Counted from the stretch's first letter, positions 33,395 to 43,600 are shown. The stretch: 64,000 nucleotides of DNA from Lysobacterales bacterium (GCA_017302135.1 JAFLDZ010000002.1:186001-250000); one strand, 5' to 3'. Numbers and translations: made by a program. The notes: generated from the sequence alone by a model not told the origin.

Positions 33395-33637
33395 ATGGAC
33401 AAGCAGCAAATCATGGGGCATCTCAAACGCATGCTCCACAGGCAATTCCAGATCGATGAAGCATTGGTGACCCCGGAAACGCGGCAGAATGACATTGGCA
33501 TCGACTCGATCCTGATGGTTGACCTGATGCTCGATATCGAGAATGAGCTCGAGTTCTCCTTCGACATGATGGACCTACCGAAAAATCCCTCCATGGACGA
33601 TATCTGCGAACTGATTCTTCGCAACCTGAAGCATTAG
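33395..33637 (+). CDS. acyl carrier protein inserted between rpfC and rpfG
   Basis: An 80-residue acyl carrier protein. The phosphopantetheine site is Ser38 in NDIGIDSILMVDLMLDIE. The acidic helix II (DLMLDIENELEFSFD) that carrier-binding enzymes recognise is present. GAGG lies six bases before the ATG; an in-frame TTG two codons upstream is not needed. It is distinct from the housekeeping AcpP, whose usual motif is DSLDTVEL. It is on the plus strand, opposite to both flanking regulators, in the position held by rpfH in X. campestris. With the nearby ketosynthase and RpfF, an enzyme that acts on acyl-ACP, it may be a dedicated carrier for DSF precursors. Confidence 0.88.
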   Translation: MDKQQIMGHLKRMLHRQFQIDEALVTPETRQNDIGIDSILMVDLMLDIENELEFSFDMMDLPKNPSMDDICELILRNLKH

Positions 33638-33705
33638 GCATCGACTGTTCCGTGCGCACAGCCGCACCCGCAATATTGAGCCGCGCGGCAGTTGCACGTT
33701 GAGAC

Positions 33706-34779
33706 TCATTGCATCCCGGGACGCTGCGAACTGGTGGAATAGCGTTCGCAGATGTCCTGGAGCCGGGGCTTGTTCTGAACCAGCGCCTGCACGCATTGCG
33801 GATCGAACAGCTTGCCGCTCTGTTCCAGCAGAAAATCGAGGGCGTTGTCGAAGCTCCACGGCGCTTTATAGGGTCGCGGCGAAATCAGCGCATCGAACAC
33901 GTCGGCCACGGCGACGACGCGGGCTTCGATCGGAATCTGCGCACCGCTGAGCCCATCGGGGTAGCCACTGCCGTCGTAGCGCTCGTGGTGGCGCAGCGCG
34001 ATGGTCGCGCCGGCCTGGATGAAACGATTCTGGCTGCCGCTGAGCAGCTCATGGCCGATCTGCGGATGCCGGCGCATGATGGCGAGCTGTTGTTCGTCCA
34101 ACGGGCCCGGCTTCAGCAGCACATCGTCCGGAATCGCGATCTTGCCGATATCGTGCAGGGGGGCGGCCAGTTCGATCAGCCTCACCTCGTCTTCCGACAT
34201 GCCGAGACCCTCGGCGATCAATCCGGCAACGTGGGCCATGCGTTCGAGATAGGCGCTGGTGCCGATATCGCGGTACTCGATCGCTCGCGCCAGGCGCGAC
34301 AGGGTTTCGCGCTCGCGTTCTTCCACCTCGTGCATGCTGGACAGCAGGCGCTGCTCCAGCGACAGCGCACGCTGCTTGATCGACTCGGACTGCTGACGGA
34401 GTTGCAGCAGATTGCGGCAGCGCGCGCGGAGCTCGCGGGGCCGGACCGGCTTCACCAGAAAGTCGATCACGCCGGCATCGAGCGCGGCCTGACGGATCGG
34501 CTCGTCGCCGACCACGGTCACCAGGACGATCGGCACGTCGCGGTTGGTCAGCGCGCGGCGGAAGCGGCGGGCGAACTCCAATCCGTCGATGACCGGCATC
34601 CGGTAATCGAGCAGCAGCAGATCGGGGCGATTGCTCTCGGACCAGCGCAACGCCTCCTCCGAATCCCCGAAGTCGAACACTTCGAGTTCCGGACTGATGT
34701 CCTCGAGAATATGCCGCAGCATCGTGCGTGCGGAAGTCTGGTCATCAACGATGACGATTTTCACGGAGTTGCCCCACAT
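33706..34779 (-). CDS. rpfG: HD-GYP response regulator RpfG
   Basis: A 357-residue cyclic-di-GMP phosphodiesterase and output of the DSF pathway. The N-terminal receiver has VDDQTSART, phospho-acceptor Asp58 (LLLLDYRMP) and Lys110. A coiled linker follows, then the HD-GYP domain with HDIGK (His209-Asp210), HHERYDGSGYP (263-273) and VADVFDAL. The helix that usually reads TGxHxxR is GTSAYLERM here, with Tyr at the usual His position. This may be a family trait or may alter metal binding. RpfC is expected to phosphorylate it. It converges with the carrier-protein gene. Confidence 0.94.
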   Translation of the reverse strand: MWGNSVKIVIVDDQTSARTMLRHILEDISPELEVFDFGDSEEALRWSESNRPDLLLLDYRMPVIDGLEFARRFRRALTNRDVPIVLVTVVGDEPIRQAALDAGVIDFLVKPVRPRELRARCRNLLQLRQQSESIKQRALSLEQRLLSSMHEVEERERETLSRLARAIEYRDIGTSAYLERMAHVAGLIAEGLGMSEDEVRLIELAAPLHDIGKIAIPDDVLLKPGPLDEQQLAIMRRHPQIGHELLSGSQNRFIQAGATIALRHHERYDGSGYPDGLSGAQIPIEARVVAVADVFDALISPRPYKAPWSFDNALDFLLEQSGKLFDPQCVQALVQNKPRLQDICERYSTSSQRPGMQ

Positions 34780-35014
34780 GCGAATACCGTGCGTCCTTGC
34801 CTGCGTGATGGATCGGAGGTTGATCGATGCCCAGAATTTAAAGCAAATTCCGTGCCTTGTCTCGCATGTCGCGTGATGCGGACCATTCTATGCCATGCGC
34901 AAAGAACCGGTGCATTCCTGATGATAGCGGGATGGGACGCCCCTGGTTGAGCGGATGACTTTCGATCCGACGGGAGCATGGCTGATTACTGGAAGACCTA
35001 CGACCTGCCTGATC

Positions 35015-36526
35015 TCACGGCTGTTCTGGACGCATGTAGGGGAACAGCAGGACATCGCGGATCGAAGTCGACCCGGTCAGCAGCATGACCAGACGGTCGA
35101 TACCGACGCCGAGGCCTCCGGTGGGCGGCAAGCCGACCTCGAGCGCGCGGATGTAGTCGGCGTCGTAGTGCATGGCTTCGTCGTCGCCCCCCTCTTTGGC
35201 TTCGACCTGGGCGCGGAACCGTGCCGCCTGGTCTTCAGGGTCGTTGAGCTCGGAGAAGCCGTTGGCGATCTCCTTGCTGCCGATGAACAGCTCGAAGCGG
35301 TCGGTGATACCGGGCTCGGTGTCCGATTCGCGTGCCAGCGGGGAGACTTCGACGGGGTAATGGGTGATGAAGGTCGGCTGGATCAGATCGCCTTCGACCG
35401 TCTTCTCGAAGATTTCCAGGAGCAGTTTGCCCCAGCCGTAGCCCGGCTTGACGTGGATCTTCAGCCGCGCGCAGTGCGCCGCCAGCGCTTCGCGGTCGCG
35501 GCAATCGGCGGCGGAAATCTCGGGATTACGCTCCCGCACCGCTTCTTCCAGCTTCCAGCGCCGGAAAACCGAGCCCAGGTCGATCGTATTGCCGTCCCAC
35601 TCGATCTCATCGACACCGACCGTGTCGCGGGCGACATCGCGGATCATGGTCTCGGTGAGGTCCATGACTTCGTGGTACGTGGCGTAGGCCTCGTACAGCT
35701 CGAGCATGGTGAATTCCGGGTTGTGGCGGGTGCTGACGCCCTCGTTGCGGAAATTGCGATTGATCTCGTAGACCCGCTCCAGGCCACCGACGACCAGGCG
35801 CTTGAGGTAGAGCTCCGGCGCGACCCGCAGGTAGAGGTCGAGGTCCAACGCATTGTGATGGGTGGTGAACGGTCGCGCAGTGGCGCCGCCGGCGATGTAA
35901 TGCATCATCGGCGTCTCCACCTCCAGGAAACGCCGGGCATCGAGCCAACCCCGGATCGCCGAGACGATCCGCGAGCGCTTCAGGAACACTTCGCGCGACT
36001 CGGGATTGACGATCAGATCGACGTAACGCTGCCGGTAGCGCTGTTCGACATCGCTCAGACCATGCCATTTGTCCGGCAGCGGACGCAGCGACTTGGTGAG
36101 CAGACGCAGTGCGTCGACCTTGATCGACAGTTCGCCGGTCCTGGTGCGCATCAGGCTGCCTTCGGCGCCGACGATATCGCCGACGTCCCAACCCTTGAAA
36201 GCGTCGTACGTCCCGCCCAGCGTGTTCGACTGCAGGAACAACTGCAGGCCGCCGGTCATGTCCTGGATCTGCGCGAACGCGGCCTTGCCCATGACCCGCT
36301 TGGCCATCAACCGGCCGGCGACGCTGATGCGGCGACCGGTGGCATCCAGCGCTTCGCTGGTCCAGCGGTCAGCATCTTCGTACGCGTCCTGCAGATCGCG
36401 CGCATAGTGCTTGCGAACGCAATCGTTCGGAAACGCCACGCCCTGCCCTCGCAATGCCGCGAGCTTGCCGCGGCGTTCCGCGATCAATGCATTCTCGTCC
36501 GGCGGCAAAGTCTGTTCTTCGGTCAT
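35015..36526 (-). CDS. lysS: lysyl-tRNA synthetase, class II
   Basis: A 503-residue class II enzyme. The OB-fold anticodon domain ([31 protein letters not shown]) precedes the catalytic domain with motif 1 [21 protein letters not shown], motif 2 [18 protein letters not shown] and motif 3 [14 protein letters not shown]. All motifs are intact. It lies 57 bases downstream of prfB on the same strand, a conserved pair in gammaproteobacteria. The 235 bases downstream, before rpfG, hold no gene. Confidence 0.97.
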   Translation of the reverse strand: MTEEQTLPPDENALIAERRGKLAALRGQGVAFPNDCVRKHYARDLQDAYEDADRWTSEALDATGRRISVAGRLMAKRVMGKAAFAQIQDMTGGLQLFLQSNTLGGTYDAFKGWDVGDIVGAEGSLMRTRTGELSIKVDALRLLTKSLRPLPDKWHGLSDVEQRYRQRYVDLIVNPESREVFLKRSRIVSAIRGWLDARRFLEVETPMMHYIAGGATARPFTTHHNALDLDLYLRVAPELYLKRLVVGGLERVYEINRNFRNEGVSTRHNPEFTMLELYEAYATYHEVMDLTETMIRDVARDTVGVDEIEWDGNTIDLGSVFRRWKLEEAVRERNPEISAADCRDREALAAHCARLKIHVKPGYGWGKLLLEIFEKTVEGDLIQPTFITHYPVEVSPLARESDTEPGITDRFELFIGSKEIANGFSELNDPEDQAARFRAQVEAKEGGDDEAMHYDADYIRALEVGLPPTGGLGVGIDRLVMLLTGSTSIRDVLLFPYMRPEQP

Positions 36527-36583
36527 GGCGGTATCTTCGATGAGGATGCGATGGATTCGCGGCAGATACCGCGAACCATGGGC

Positions 36584-37712
36584 TTACAGGGCGTCGGAAC
36601 GTTTCGAACCCGCTTCAAGCCCCGATTTCAGACTGGCTTCGATGAATTCGTCGAGATCGCCGTCCAGCACCTTCTGGGTATCGGTGCGCTCGATGCCGGT
36701 GCGCAGGTCCTTGATCCGCGACTGATCCAGCACGTAGTTGCGGATCTGACTGCCCCAACCAATGTCGGATTTGGTGGCTTCCAGCGCATCGCGCTCGACG
36801 TTGCGCTTCTGGATTTCCAACTCGTACAACTTGGCCTTCAACATCTTCATCGCGGTGTCGCGGTTCTGATGCTGGCTGCGGCCGTTCTGGCAGGCCACCA
36901 CGGTGTTGGTCGGAATATGGGTGATGCGCACCGCCGACTCGGTCTTGTTCACGTGCTGACCACCCGCACCGGACGAGCGGTAGACGTCGGTTCTCAGATC
37001 GGCCGGATTGATGTCGATATCGATATCGTCCTCGACTTCCGGCGACACGAACACCGAGGTGAACGAAGTGTGGCGGCGGTTGTCGGAATCGAACGGCGAT
37101 TTGCGCACTAGGCGGTGGACACCGATTTCGGTCTTCAGCCAGCCGTAGGCGTAATCGCCCTCGACCTTGAACGTCGCCGATTTGATGCCGGCGACGTCGC
37201 CAGCGCTGGCTTCCATCAGTTCGGCCTTCCAGCCGCGCGCTTCGCACCAGCGCAGATACATGCGCAGCAGCATTTCCGCCCAGTCCTGCGCCTCGGTGCC
37301 GCCGGCGCCGGCCTGGATGTCGACGTAGGCGTTCGCCGAATCCATCTTGCCGGAGAACATGCGTTGGAATTCGAGCTGGTCGACGCCACGGGCATAGCGC
37401 TCGACATCGGCCTGGATCGCCAGCGCGGTGTCGTCGTCCTCTTCCATTTCGACCAGTTCGAGCAGTTCGTCGGCGCCGGCCAGACCTTCTTTCAGATCGC
37501 GGATGCCGTTGACGGTCTTGTCGAGCAGCGAACGCTCCCGACCCAGCGCCTGCGCGCGTTCGGAGTCGTTCCAGATATCGGGGTTTTCAAGCTCGCGGTT
37601 GACTTCTTCCAGACGCTCGGCCTTGGCGTCGTAGTCAAAGATACCCCCTGAGCGAATCGAGCCGACCACGGAGGTCGGCGATGCGCTGGCGGATCGGATT
37701 GAGTTCGATCAT
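36584..37712 (-). CDS. prfB: peptide chain release factor RF2 with programmed +1 frameshift
   Basis: RF2 recognises UAA and UGA stop codons. The long frame (36584-37669) starts inside the protein. The true start is the ATG at 37712 in another frame: [25 protein letters not shown], then an in-frame UGA at 37635-37637. A +1 shift on CTT-TGA-C continues as [12 protein letters not shown]. The body has the Ser-Pro-Phe anticodon tripeptide (RKSPFDSD) and the GGQ motif ([13 protein letters not shown]). The join is the well-known autoregulatory frameshift, so this is one functional gene, not a broken one. lysS follows. Confidence 0.95.
37635..37649 (-). promoter_or_regulatory. prfB programmed frameshift site
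   Basis: On the minus strand the site reads AGGGGG-TAT-CTT-TGA-C: an internal Shine-Dalgarno-like AGGGGG (37644-37649), the slippery CTT (37638-37640) and the UGA stop (37635-37637). Low RF2 makes ribosomes pause at UGA and shift +1, restoring RF2 synthesis. Confidence 0.93.
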
Positions 37713-37905
37713 GACGTGATTGTGCGGTTGCAACAAAGATCGCGGATTCTAGCAGGTTAGATTCCGGCAAGCCGCGCTCCACCAGAGGCCGGAACACGGC
37801 CTCGACCGTGACGCAGAAACGGTCCCGCGACATCAGCCATCCCCGGTTCGCTGGTCTTCGGCGATATGCGGAGTCGATATTCCCCTGCCGGCATCCCGGA
37901 CCGGC

Positions 37906-38751
37906 TCAGTCGTAGTCGAGATCGCAGGCGCGGCGGTCAAGCGTCGGCCAGAGCAGCCATGCAGCGGGATCGGCGGCGATCTGCTGCTGCAAACCGTGGT
38001 TCGCCCAATCCACAAGTTCATCGACCGGTCGCCCGGTGGCATCCACTCGCGCCGCGATCGTGGGCGTGCCTCCGCGGTACCCGATCAGTGTCAGCCGATA
38101 GCCGAAGCGTGAAGCAAGCGCCAGCACACCGATCGGAGTGCGCACCCGAAATCCCAGGAACGGACCTTCCGCGCAGGCGGATTCGGGATAACAGAAATCG
38201 ATCATGCACGCGACCGCGCGTCCCTCCCGAAACGCTCGGAGCAATCCGATGCCGCTCCCCGGGCTACGGAAGGACAGCGTATTGCGCTCGCCCATCAATG
38301 CAAGCATCCAGTCGGCGCGTTGGGCGATCAGGGTAAGTACGCCCGCATCGGCCACTCCTGCCATCAGTCGCGGTGCGGCAGGATGATGCCAGGCAAGCCA
38401 CAGCTCACGCGGCGCCATCGGCAACGATGCCGCAGTGGCGCTGACAGCTGCGGCGCAGCGATAGTAATCGGCGGAATTTTCGATGTATTCCGATTCGAAG
38501 GTCGGACGTTTCGGCCAGCCCAGCCGGGATGCGACCTTGCGGTAGGTCCAGTGCGCTTTGCGGACCTCATCGTCCAGCGCAGCCGCCAACCATCGGCGCA
38601 GACCGCGCGAGGCAAGCTCCGGATCGGTGCGCAAAGCCGCGATCAGTGCATCGTCGTCGAAGCGCTGCGTGGCCGCTTGGGCGATGTGGTCGAATGCTGC
38701 ATGCACCGGTGCAGACTCAAGCCGCAAGGAATTCGAATGGTTTGGCCTCAT
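37906..38751 (-). CDS. LpxL/HtrB-superfamily-like acyltransferase in a radical SAM cassette
   Basis: A 281-residue soluble-looking protein. The C-terminal half resembles LpxL-type lipid acyltransferases: LLRAFREGRAVACMIDF, EGPFLGFRVRTPIGVLALASRFGYRLTLIGYRG, and DPAAWLLWPTLDRR near the end. The family's catalytic H-x4-D/E is not recognisable: WHHPAAPRLM (121-130) has His but no acid at the right distance. No N-terminal membrane anchor is seen either. It could be a divergent or non-catalytic relative. The start at 38751 overlaps the radical SAM gene by 35 bases, showing co-expression. The substrate may be the product of the two upstream genes. Confidence 0.5.
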   Translation of the reverse strand: MRPNHSNSLRLESAPVHAAFDHIAQAATQRFDDDALIAALRTDPELASRGLRRWLAAALDDEVRKAHWTYRKVASRLGWPKRPTFESEYIENSADYYRCAAAVSATAASLPMAPRELWLAWHHPAAPRLMAGVADAGVLTLIAQRADWMLALMGERNTLSFRSPGSGIGLLRAFREGRAVACMIDFCYPESACAEGPFLGFRVRTPIGVLALASRFGYRLTLIGYRGGTPTIAARVDATGRPVDELVDWANHGLQQQIAADPAAWLLWPTLDRRACDLDYD

Positions 38752-40096
38752 GTCTGGCGTAATATTCGAAGAGTGGGCGTTCGGCAGCCACGAATTCGCG
38801 CAACAGTTCCGGGTAGATGTACTTCGACAATGCGCACTCGACCGGATCGACGCTCCGGTCGGTACCGGTCCGCACGATGGCCTTGGCCACGCAGGTACCG
38901 CCGCACAGCCCGAAGATGGGACAGGTCGCACAGGTATCGCCCTCGGTCCGCAACCACTCGTGCCGGTCGAGAATCGCACGCCGCGCCGGTTGCGACTGCG
39001 AAGGCGCGTCCACATCTGCGGCCTCGACCTCGAAGTACGGGTGGTACACGCAATCGCAGGTCCGCTGCCCACCCTCGGCATCCAACACCAGAAAGTCGCC
39101 GGCCGCGCCGCAGGGTCCGCGATAACACATATCCCGCGATTGCAACATGAAGAGATTGTGCATCCTCGCGATCAGGTTGCGGATCCCGAGCTCCTTGATC
39201 TCGCCCCGTCGGATCATTCCGATCAGCGTGCGGTACAACTCGACCGCCTCGTCGGGCGAAAGCCGCTGGTCGACGAGCCCGGCCCCCCGCCCTGCGAGAT
39301 CGAGGAACGTGATGGACAAACCGCTCACGCCGAATGCCTGCAGCCATGTCGCGAAAGCAGGCAACCCGGGCGCCGAGGTCTGCGACGCCACCGCGAGGAA
39401 TCCGCAGCGATCGCGGACGAATTCGGGGCGTTCGCGCATGAGTCGCCGCACGCCCTCCAACGGCGTCGGCGAACGACGGGTCGTGCGCAGTCCGTTGCTC
39501 GCTTCATCGACACCGTCGAGAGAAATACCCACCGAGAAGTCGTGCCGATCGAGGAAGTCCAGCACTGCTGGCGTGAACCGCGTCGCGTTGGTCTGTATCG
39601 AATAACCGATGCGGGCGCGATGCGGGGCCAGCCAGTCCACGACATCCTGGATCAGGCCGAACCTCAGCAATGGCTCGCCGCCATGGAATGCGACCGAGAT
39701 GCGGTCCTGCCGATCAAGCAGTCGTTGCAGAGTGTCGCGTATCGATGCGAACGACTGCTGAGCCTTGAAACGTTTCGCATCGTAGTCGTAGCAGTACTCG
39801 CATTCGATGTTGCAGGTGCCCGTCAGTTTGAGCAGCACCGCCGTCGGATACGTGGACGGCTGATACAACGCGCGATCCGCATGAAGCCCGTCACGCGTCG
39901 CGAGGCCGGCTGCCCAAAGGCGATCAAGGGCCGCCGGCGCGTCTGCTTCGCCAATCCTGATCGGCAACGCCGCATTCAGGGACAGGTACTCGTCCCGGGT
40001 GAGCACGCACCACCCGGAATTGCGATCCGCCAGCACTGCAAGGTCTTCACCCTGCAGCGGGAAAGTGCGATGGCTGGCCCACGCATAGTGGGACAT
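38717..40096 (-). CDS. radical SAM/SPASM peptide- or protein-modifying enzyme
   Basis: A 459-residue SPASM-type radical SAM protein. Cys95, Cys99 and Cys102 (CNIECEYC) bind the SAM cluster; GGEP follows at 139-142. The C-terminal SPASM region has Cys324, 329, 347, 349, 389, 392, 398, 402 and 421, including CATCPIFGLCGGTC, enough for two auxiliary [4Fe-4S] clusters. The first ~80 residues may form a small PqqD-like substrate-recognition domain. Such enzymes make sactipeptides, ranthipeptides, PQQ-like crosslinks and quinohemoprotein or sulfatase cofactors. It starts 3 bases after a small coiled-coil protein and overlaps an acyltransferase-like gene. The precise subfamily cannot be named from the sequence alone. 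Confidence 0.9.
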   Translation of the reverse strand: MSHYAWASHRTFPLQGEDLAVLADRNSGWCVLTRDEYLSLNAALPIRIGEADAPAALDRLWAAGLATRDGLHADRALYQPSTYPTAVLLKLTGTCNIECEYCYDYDAKRFKAQQSFASIRDTLQRLLDRQDRISVAFHGGEPLLRFGLIQDVVDWLAPHRARIGYSIQTNATRFTPAVLDFLDRHDFSVGISLDGVDEASNGLRTTRRSPTPLEGVRRLMRERPEFVRDRCGFLAVASQTSAPGLPAFATWLQAFGVSGLSITFLDLAGRGAGLVDQRLSPDEAVELYRTLIGMIRRGEIKELGIRNLIARMHNLFMLQSRDMCYRGPCGAAGDFLVLDAEGGQRTCDCVYHPYFEVEAADVDAPSQSQPARRAILDRHEWLRTEGDTCATCPIFGLCGGTCVAKAIVRTGTDRSVDPVECALSKYIYPELLREFVAAERPLFEYYARHEAKPFEFLAA

Positions 40097-40099
40097 GGC

Positions 40100-40459
40100 T
40101 CAGCGCCCCTGTGCGTTCTTCAACTTGTTCAGATTCGCATGCAGCGAGGCGATTTCGGATTCGAGGCGCTTGGCCTGCTCCGAGAGTCTTTCGATTTCGG
40201 TGACCGGATCCTCCAACCGCTCCCGAGGGTCATTGGTCGCCTTGCAGGTCGCTTTTTCCCAGATACGGCTTTCGTATCCTCCGGCGCCCGGAGCATCGAA
40301 GCGGGGCACCGTACGGACCACCACATCCGAGATGCGGGCCACCTTGTCATCGAGCCCGACGAGCGCTTTTTCAAACCGTGCGGCCACATCGTCCGGGGCC
40401 ACATCCTCCGCCACCTCGACCGCCAATGTGAGACTGATCTCCTTCATCTTCGATTTCAT
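40100..40459 (-). CDS. small coiled-coil protein, candidate substrate or partner of the radical SAM enzyme
   Basis: A 119-residue protein. The ATG at 40459 has AGAAGGAAG six bases upstream; an earlier ATG at 40486 has no ribosome-binding site. The N-terminal half (KEISLTLAVEVAEDVAPDDVAARFEKAL...ISDVVVRTV) looks like a compact alpha/beta domain. A glycine-rich hinge (APGAGGYESRIWEKATCK) holds the only Trp (67) and Cys (72). The last 35 residues are a heptad-like coiled coil. Gene order and the 3-base gap to the radical SAM gene make it the prime candidate for the modified substrate, but it has no recognised leader or core motif and could be a scaffold. No homologue is recognised. Confidence 0.65.
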   Translation of the reverse strand: MKSKMKEISLTLAVEVAEDVAPDDVAARFEKALVGLDDKVARISDVVVRTVPRFDAPGAGGYESRIWEKATCKATNDPRERLEDPVTEIERLSEQAKRLESEIASLHANLNKLKNAQGR

Positions 40460-40649
40460 GATCGACTTCCTTCTGGTCTGTTCCATCGAGAAATCTCGCC
40501 GATTGCCTCAGCCGACACCGGGCATGGCCTTCGGTCGCGATCGTCCGGAAGCCATTGCGGCTCCCGATTGCTGACAACGCAGCACGAAGACGACAACGGC
40601 CACGCGCCGGAAAGAGGCGCCGACTCTCCGGGCCGACGCTCCCAATGCC

Positions 40650-43600
40650 TCACTTCACTTCGAATTCGCCGACGAACACCGTCTCGCTTTGCCCGCTCAA
40701 ACGCAGGGTCACGCTCTGATCCTGCTGCCGGCGCGTGCCCCAGCCGGTGCTGAACATCATGCTCAGCGTGGTTGCGCCGGTGACGATCTGCTGGCGGTCG
40801 CCGAAGAAATTGGCCTCGACCTTGTACTTGCCGGGCTTGGCGTCGCGCAGCACGAATTCCTCGGGGCCGTAGCCGCCGGTGAAGTCGTCGGAGATCAGTC
40901 CGCCCTGGTAGGTGTTGCGGTTTCCGTAGTAGCAGCGTTCGCCGTTGGGGTCGGTCACCCAAAGGTCCATATCGCTGTTGTCGCTGTCCCAGGCCAGCAC
41001 CACGCGCAGGTCGAGCGGCATGTTCTTGAGCAGACGACGGTCGATGAAGGCGGTGTCGAGCGCCTGCGGGCTGGTCGCGATGACCGCGTTCAGTTCGTTG
41101 AGCGCGACCAGCTCGACTTCAGAAAAACGTCCGTCCCACGGACGCGCGGCGACTTCATACAGGCGTTCGATACCTTCCTGGCGCTGTCCGGCCGCCGCGA
41201 GCGCAAGCCCGAGGTCGCGATGGCTCTGCGGTTCTTCGTCGGCGAGCCGCAGCACGTCGCGGAAGACTTCGACCGCCCGGGCATAGTCCTTGGCCTGCAT
41301 CAGGCGATAGCCGAGCACGCGCAGAACATGGCGGTTTTCGAGATCGAGTTCAGCCAGATTCGACAATACCCGCAGCGCTTCGGCACGACGACCCTTCTGC
41401 AGCAGCAGATCGGCGACATCCAGATAGAACGCTGTGCTGGATGCATGACTGTCGCGTTCATCGAGATACACGCTGTAAAGGTCTTCGGCCTTGGCCTCGC
41501 GCAGCCGTCGGGCGTACGGCGAGTCCGGAGCCCAGGCCTGCAGTTGGATCGACACCCCCTGCCCTGCGGACGCGCCGTCGTCTTTCGCACGGGCGCTGAT
41601 CGCCCGATTCGCGGCCGGTGCGGCCGACCCGGCCGGCGCTTCGGTCCCTGCCATGAAGGCATCGGTCTCGGCCGGCGCCTGGGACGGCATGGGGGCAGGC
41701 GGTGGCGGAGGGGGCGGCGGCGGCGAACGGGGCATATCCGCCAGAGCTTCATTCTCCGAACGTCTGGCGCGGTCATCCTGCGCATCCGATCGGCCGCCGA
41801 CGCTCGCGCCGGTGACCATGACCTCGTCTTTTTCGGCTTTGGGCTTCGGCGGCGCGCCTTTCGGGAATCTGCGCGCGAACCAGGTCTGGCGTTCGGCGAA
41901 GCGAAGCGCGACTTCTTCCAACCGCTGGCTGCGCGATTGCGCTTTTTCGGCAGTCCGGGAGCGACGCAACGCATCGACTTCGGCGCGCAGCGCGGCCGGC
42001 GCCGGGATCTCGTAACGCACGTAATCGGCGGCAGCTTCCAGCACCAGCAGCGATGTACCAGGGGTCACGAGGCCGAAACGCTGGCCCAGACGCGTGATCG
42101 CAGCGCGATGGCGCTCAGGCTCGGCCATGTGCGCGGCTACCTGCCAGCTGGCCCATAACGTCGCCACCTGATTGCTTTCGGGCGCATCCGCAGCCACCGG
42201 GATTTCGACGGTCCGCAGCTTGCCGCCTTCGCTCAGGCGCACGCGGACGGTCGCAGTGCGTTCGGTGAGACGTCCTGCGATGCGCAGCAACCCACCATCG
42301 GCAGCCCAGGCTTGCGGTGTCAGGTCCTCGATGCCCTCGCCTTCCAGCCCCACGATGCGGCTGCCATCGCTCAGCAATGCGCTGCTCGCGCCGTCGAGAC
42401 CTTCACGGCCCTGCCACTGCACCAGACGTCCGCCGCGCGCTTCGGCGAGCGCCGACAAGCGCGTGGCATCGGCATTCGCGCCTGCGGAACTCAGCGCATA
42501 CAGCGACTGGCCCTCGCGCAGCGCAGGGAATGCACGGTCGCCATAATTGCGCAGACCATCGCTGACCAGCAGGTACTCGCCGACGCCGGCTTCCGGCGTC
42601 CAATCGGCGAGATCGCTGGCGCCGTCGTACACGGCGGTTTCGAGCGCTTTTCGCAGCGCGCTCCAGTCGCCGTCACGGATCTGGAAGCGACCGCCGTCTT
42701 CACCCACATCACGGAGCAGGCGCAGCGTTACGCTGCCATCGCGCATCGCCTTGAAGTAGCGATCGAGCAGCGCGAATTCGCTCTGCCGGTCGCGCTTGCG
42801 TGCCGACCCCGACGCATCCCACAGCAGGCCGACCGAGGACGGCAGCGTGCGCTGGCGGCTGGATGCGACCGCCAGCGGCAGATCGACCAGCGCGAAGCGG
42901 TCGGCGTCGAAAGCCTGCACATAGGATTGCGGCGATGCGATCGCAGGCAAGCGGAAACCCAGCGGCGGCAGGCGGCGCATCCCGGGCGATGCGGGCAGCC
43001 GCTCGCGGAGGATTTCGTGGCGGGCGGCATAGCCGCCCTTGACGCGCTCGAAGCGCAGCGCGTCGAACGTGCCGCGCTGCACCGGCACCGCGCCCAGACC
43101 ACGGGTACGGATCGCGAGCGACAGATGATCGGCATCGGCGAGCAACTGCACCGGCACATCCAGCCGCCACGCGCCATCTTCGCGGCGCAGCGCTTCATCG
43201 ATCGCCAGACGTACCTGACGCGTACCGCGCGCCGGGATCGGATACACCCGCAGCCGGAAATGATTGCCTGCGGTCTGTTCGAGCAGACCCGGGTCGACGT
43301 TACGGCGTTCGATACTCTCGAACACCTGTTGCGCCTTCTGTTTCGGTACCGGCACCGCATCGCGCAGTTCGCCGCCGACATCCAGCGCGAACGCGCTGAC
43401 CTGTTGACCTGCCTGCAGCGGAAACTGAAGCGTGCCTTCGAGCTGGCGGTCGTTGGGGTTGTACAGGGTCAGCATCAGCGTGGTGCGCGCGAGTCCGCCA
43501 TCGGTCTCCACTTGGACTTCTGCGGAGCGGAGCGCGACCGGAATTTCGGCGCCGACGGCCGAGATCAGCGGTGGTGCGATCAGCGCGGTTTCGGGTGGCA

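Noticed and set aside
33246..33705. Remnant of rpfH between rpfC and rpfG
   Set aside because: No membrane-protein frame resembling the RpfC input domain is present on the minus strand here.
36584..37712. prfB as a frameshifted pseudogene
   Set aside because: The break is the canonical AGGGGG...CTT-TGA-C programmed frameshift of RF2.
40460..40486. Longer start of the small coiled-coil protein
   Set aside because: The upstream ATG lacks a Shine-Dalgarno, while the one at 40459 has AGAAGGAAG at good spacing.
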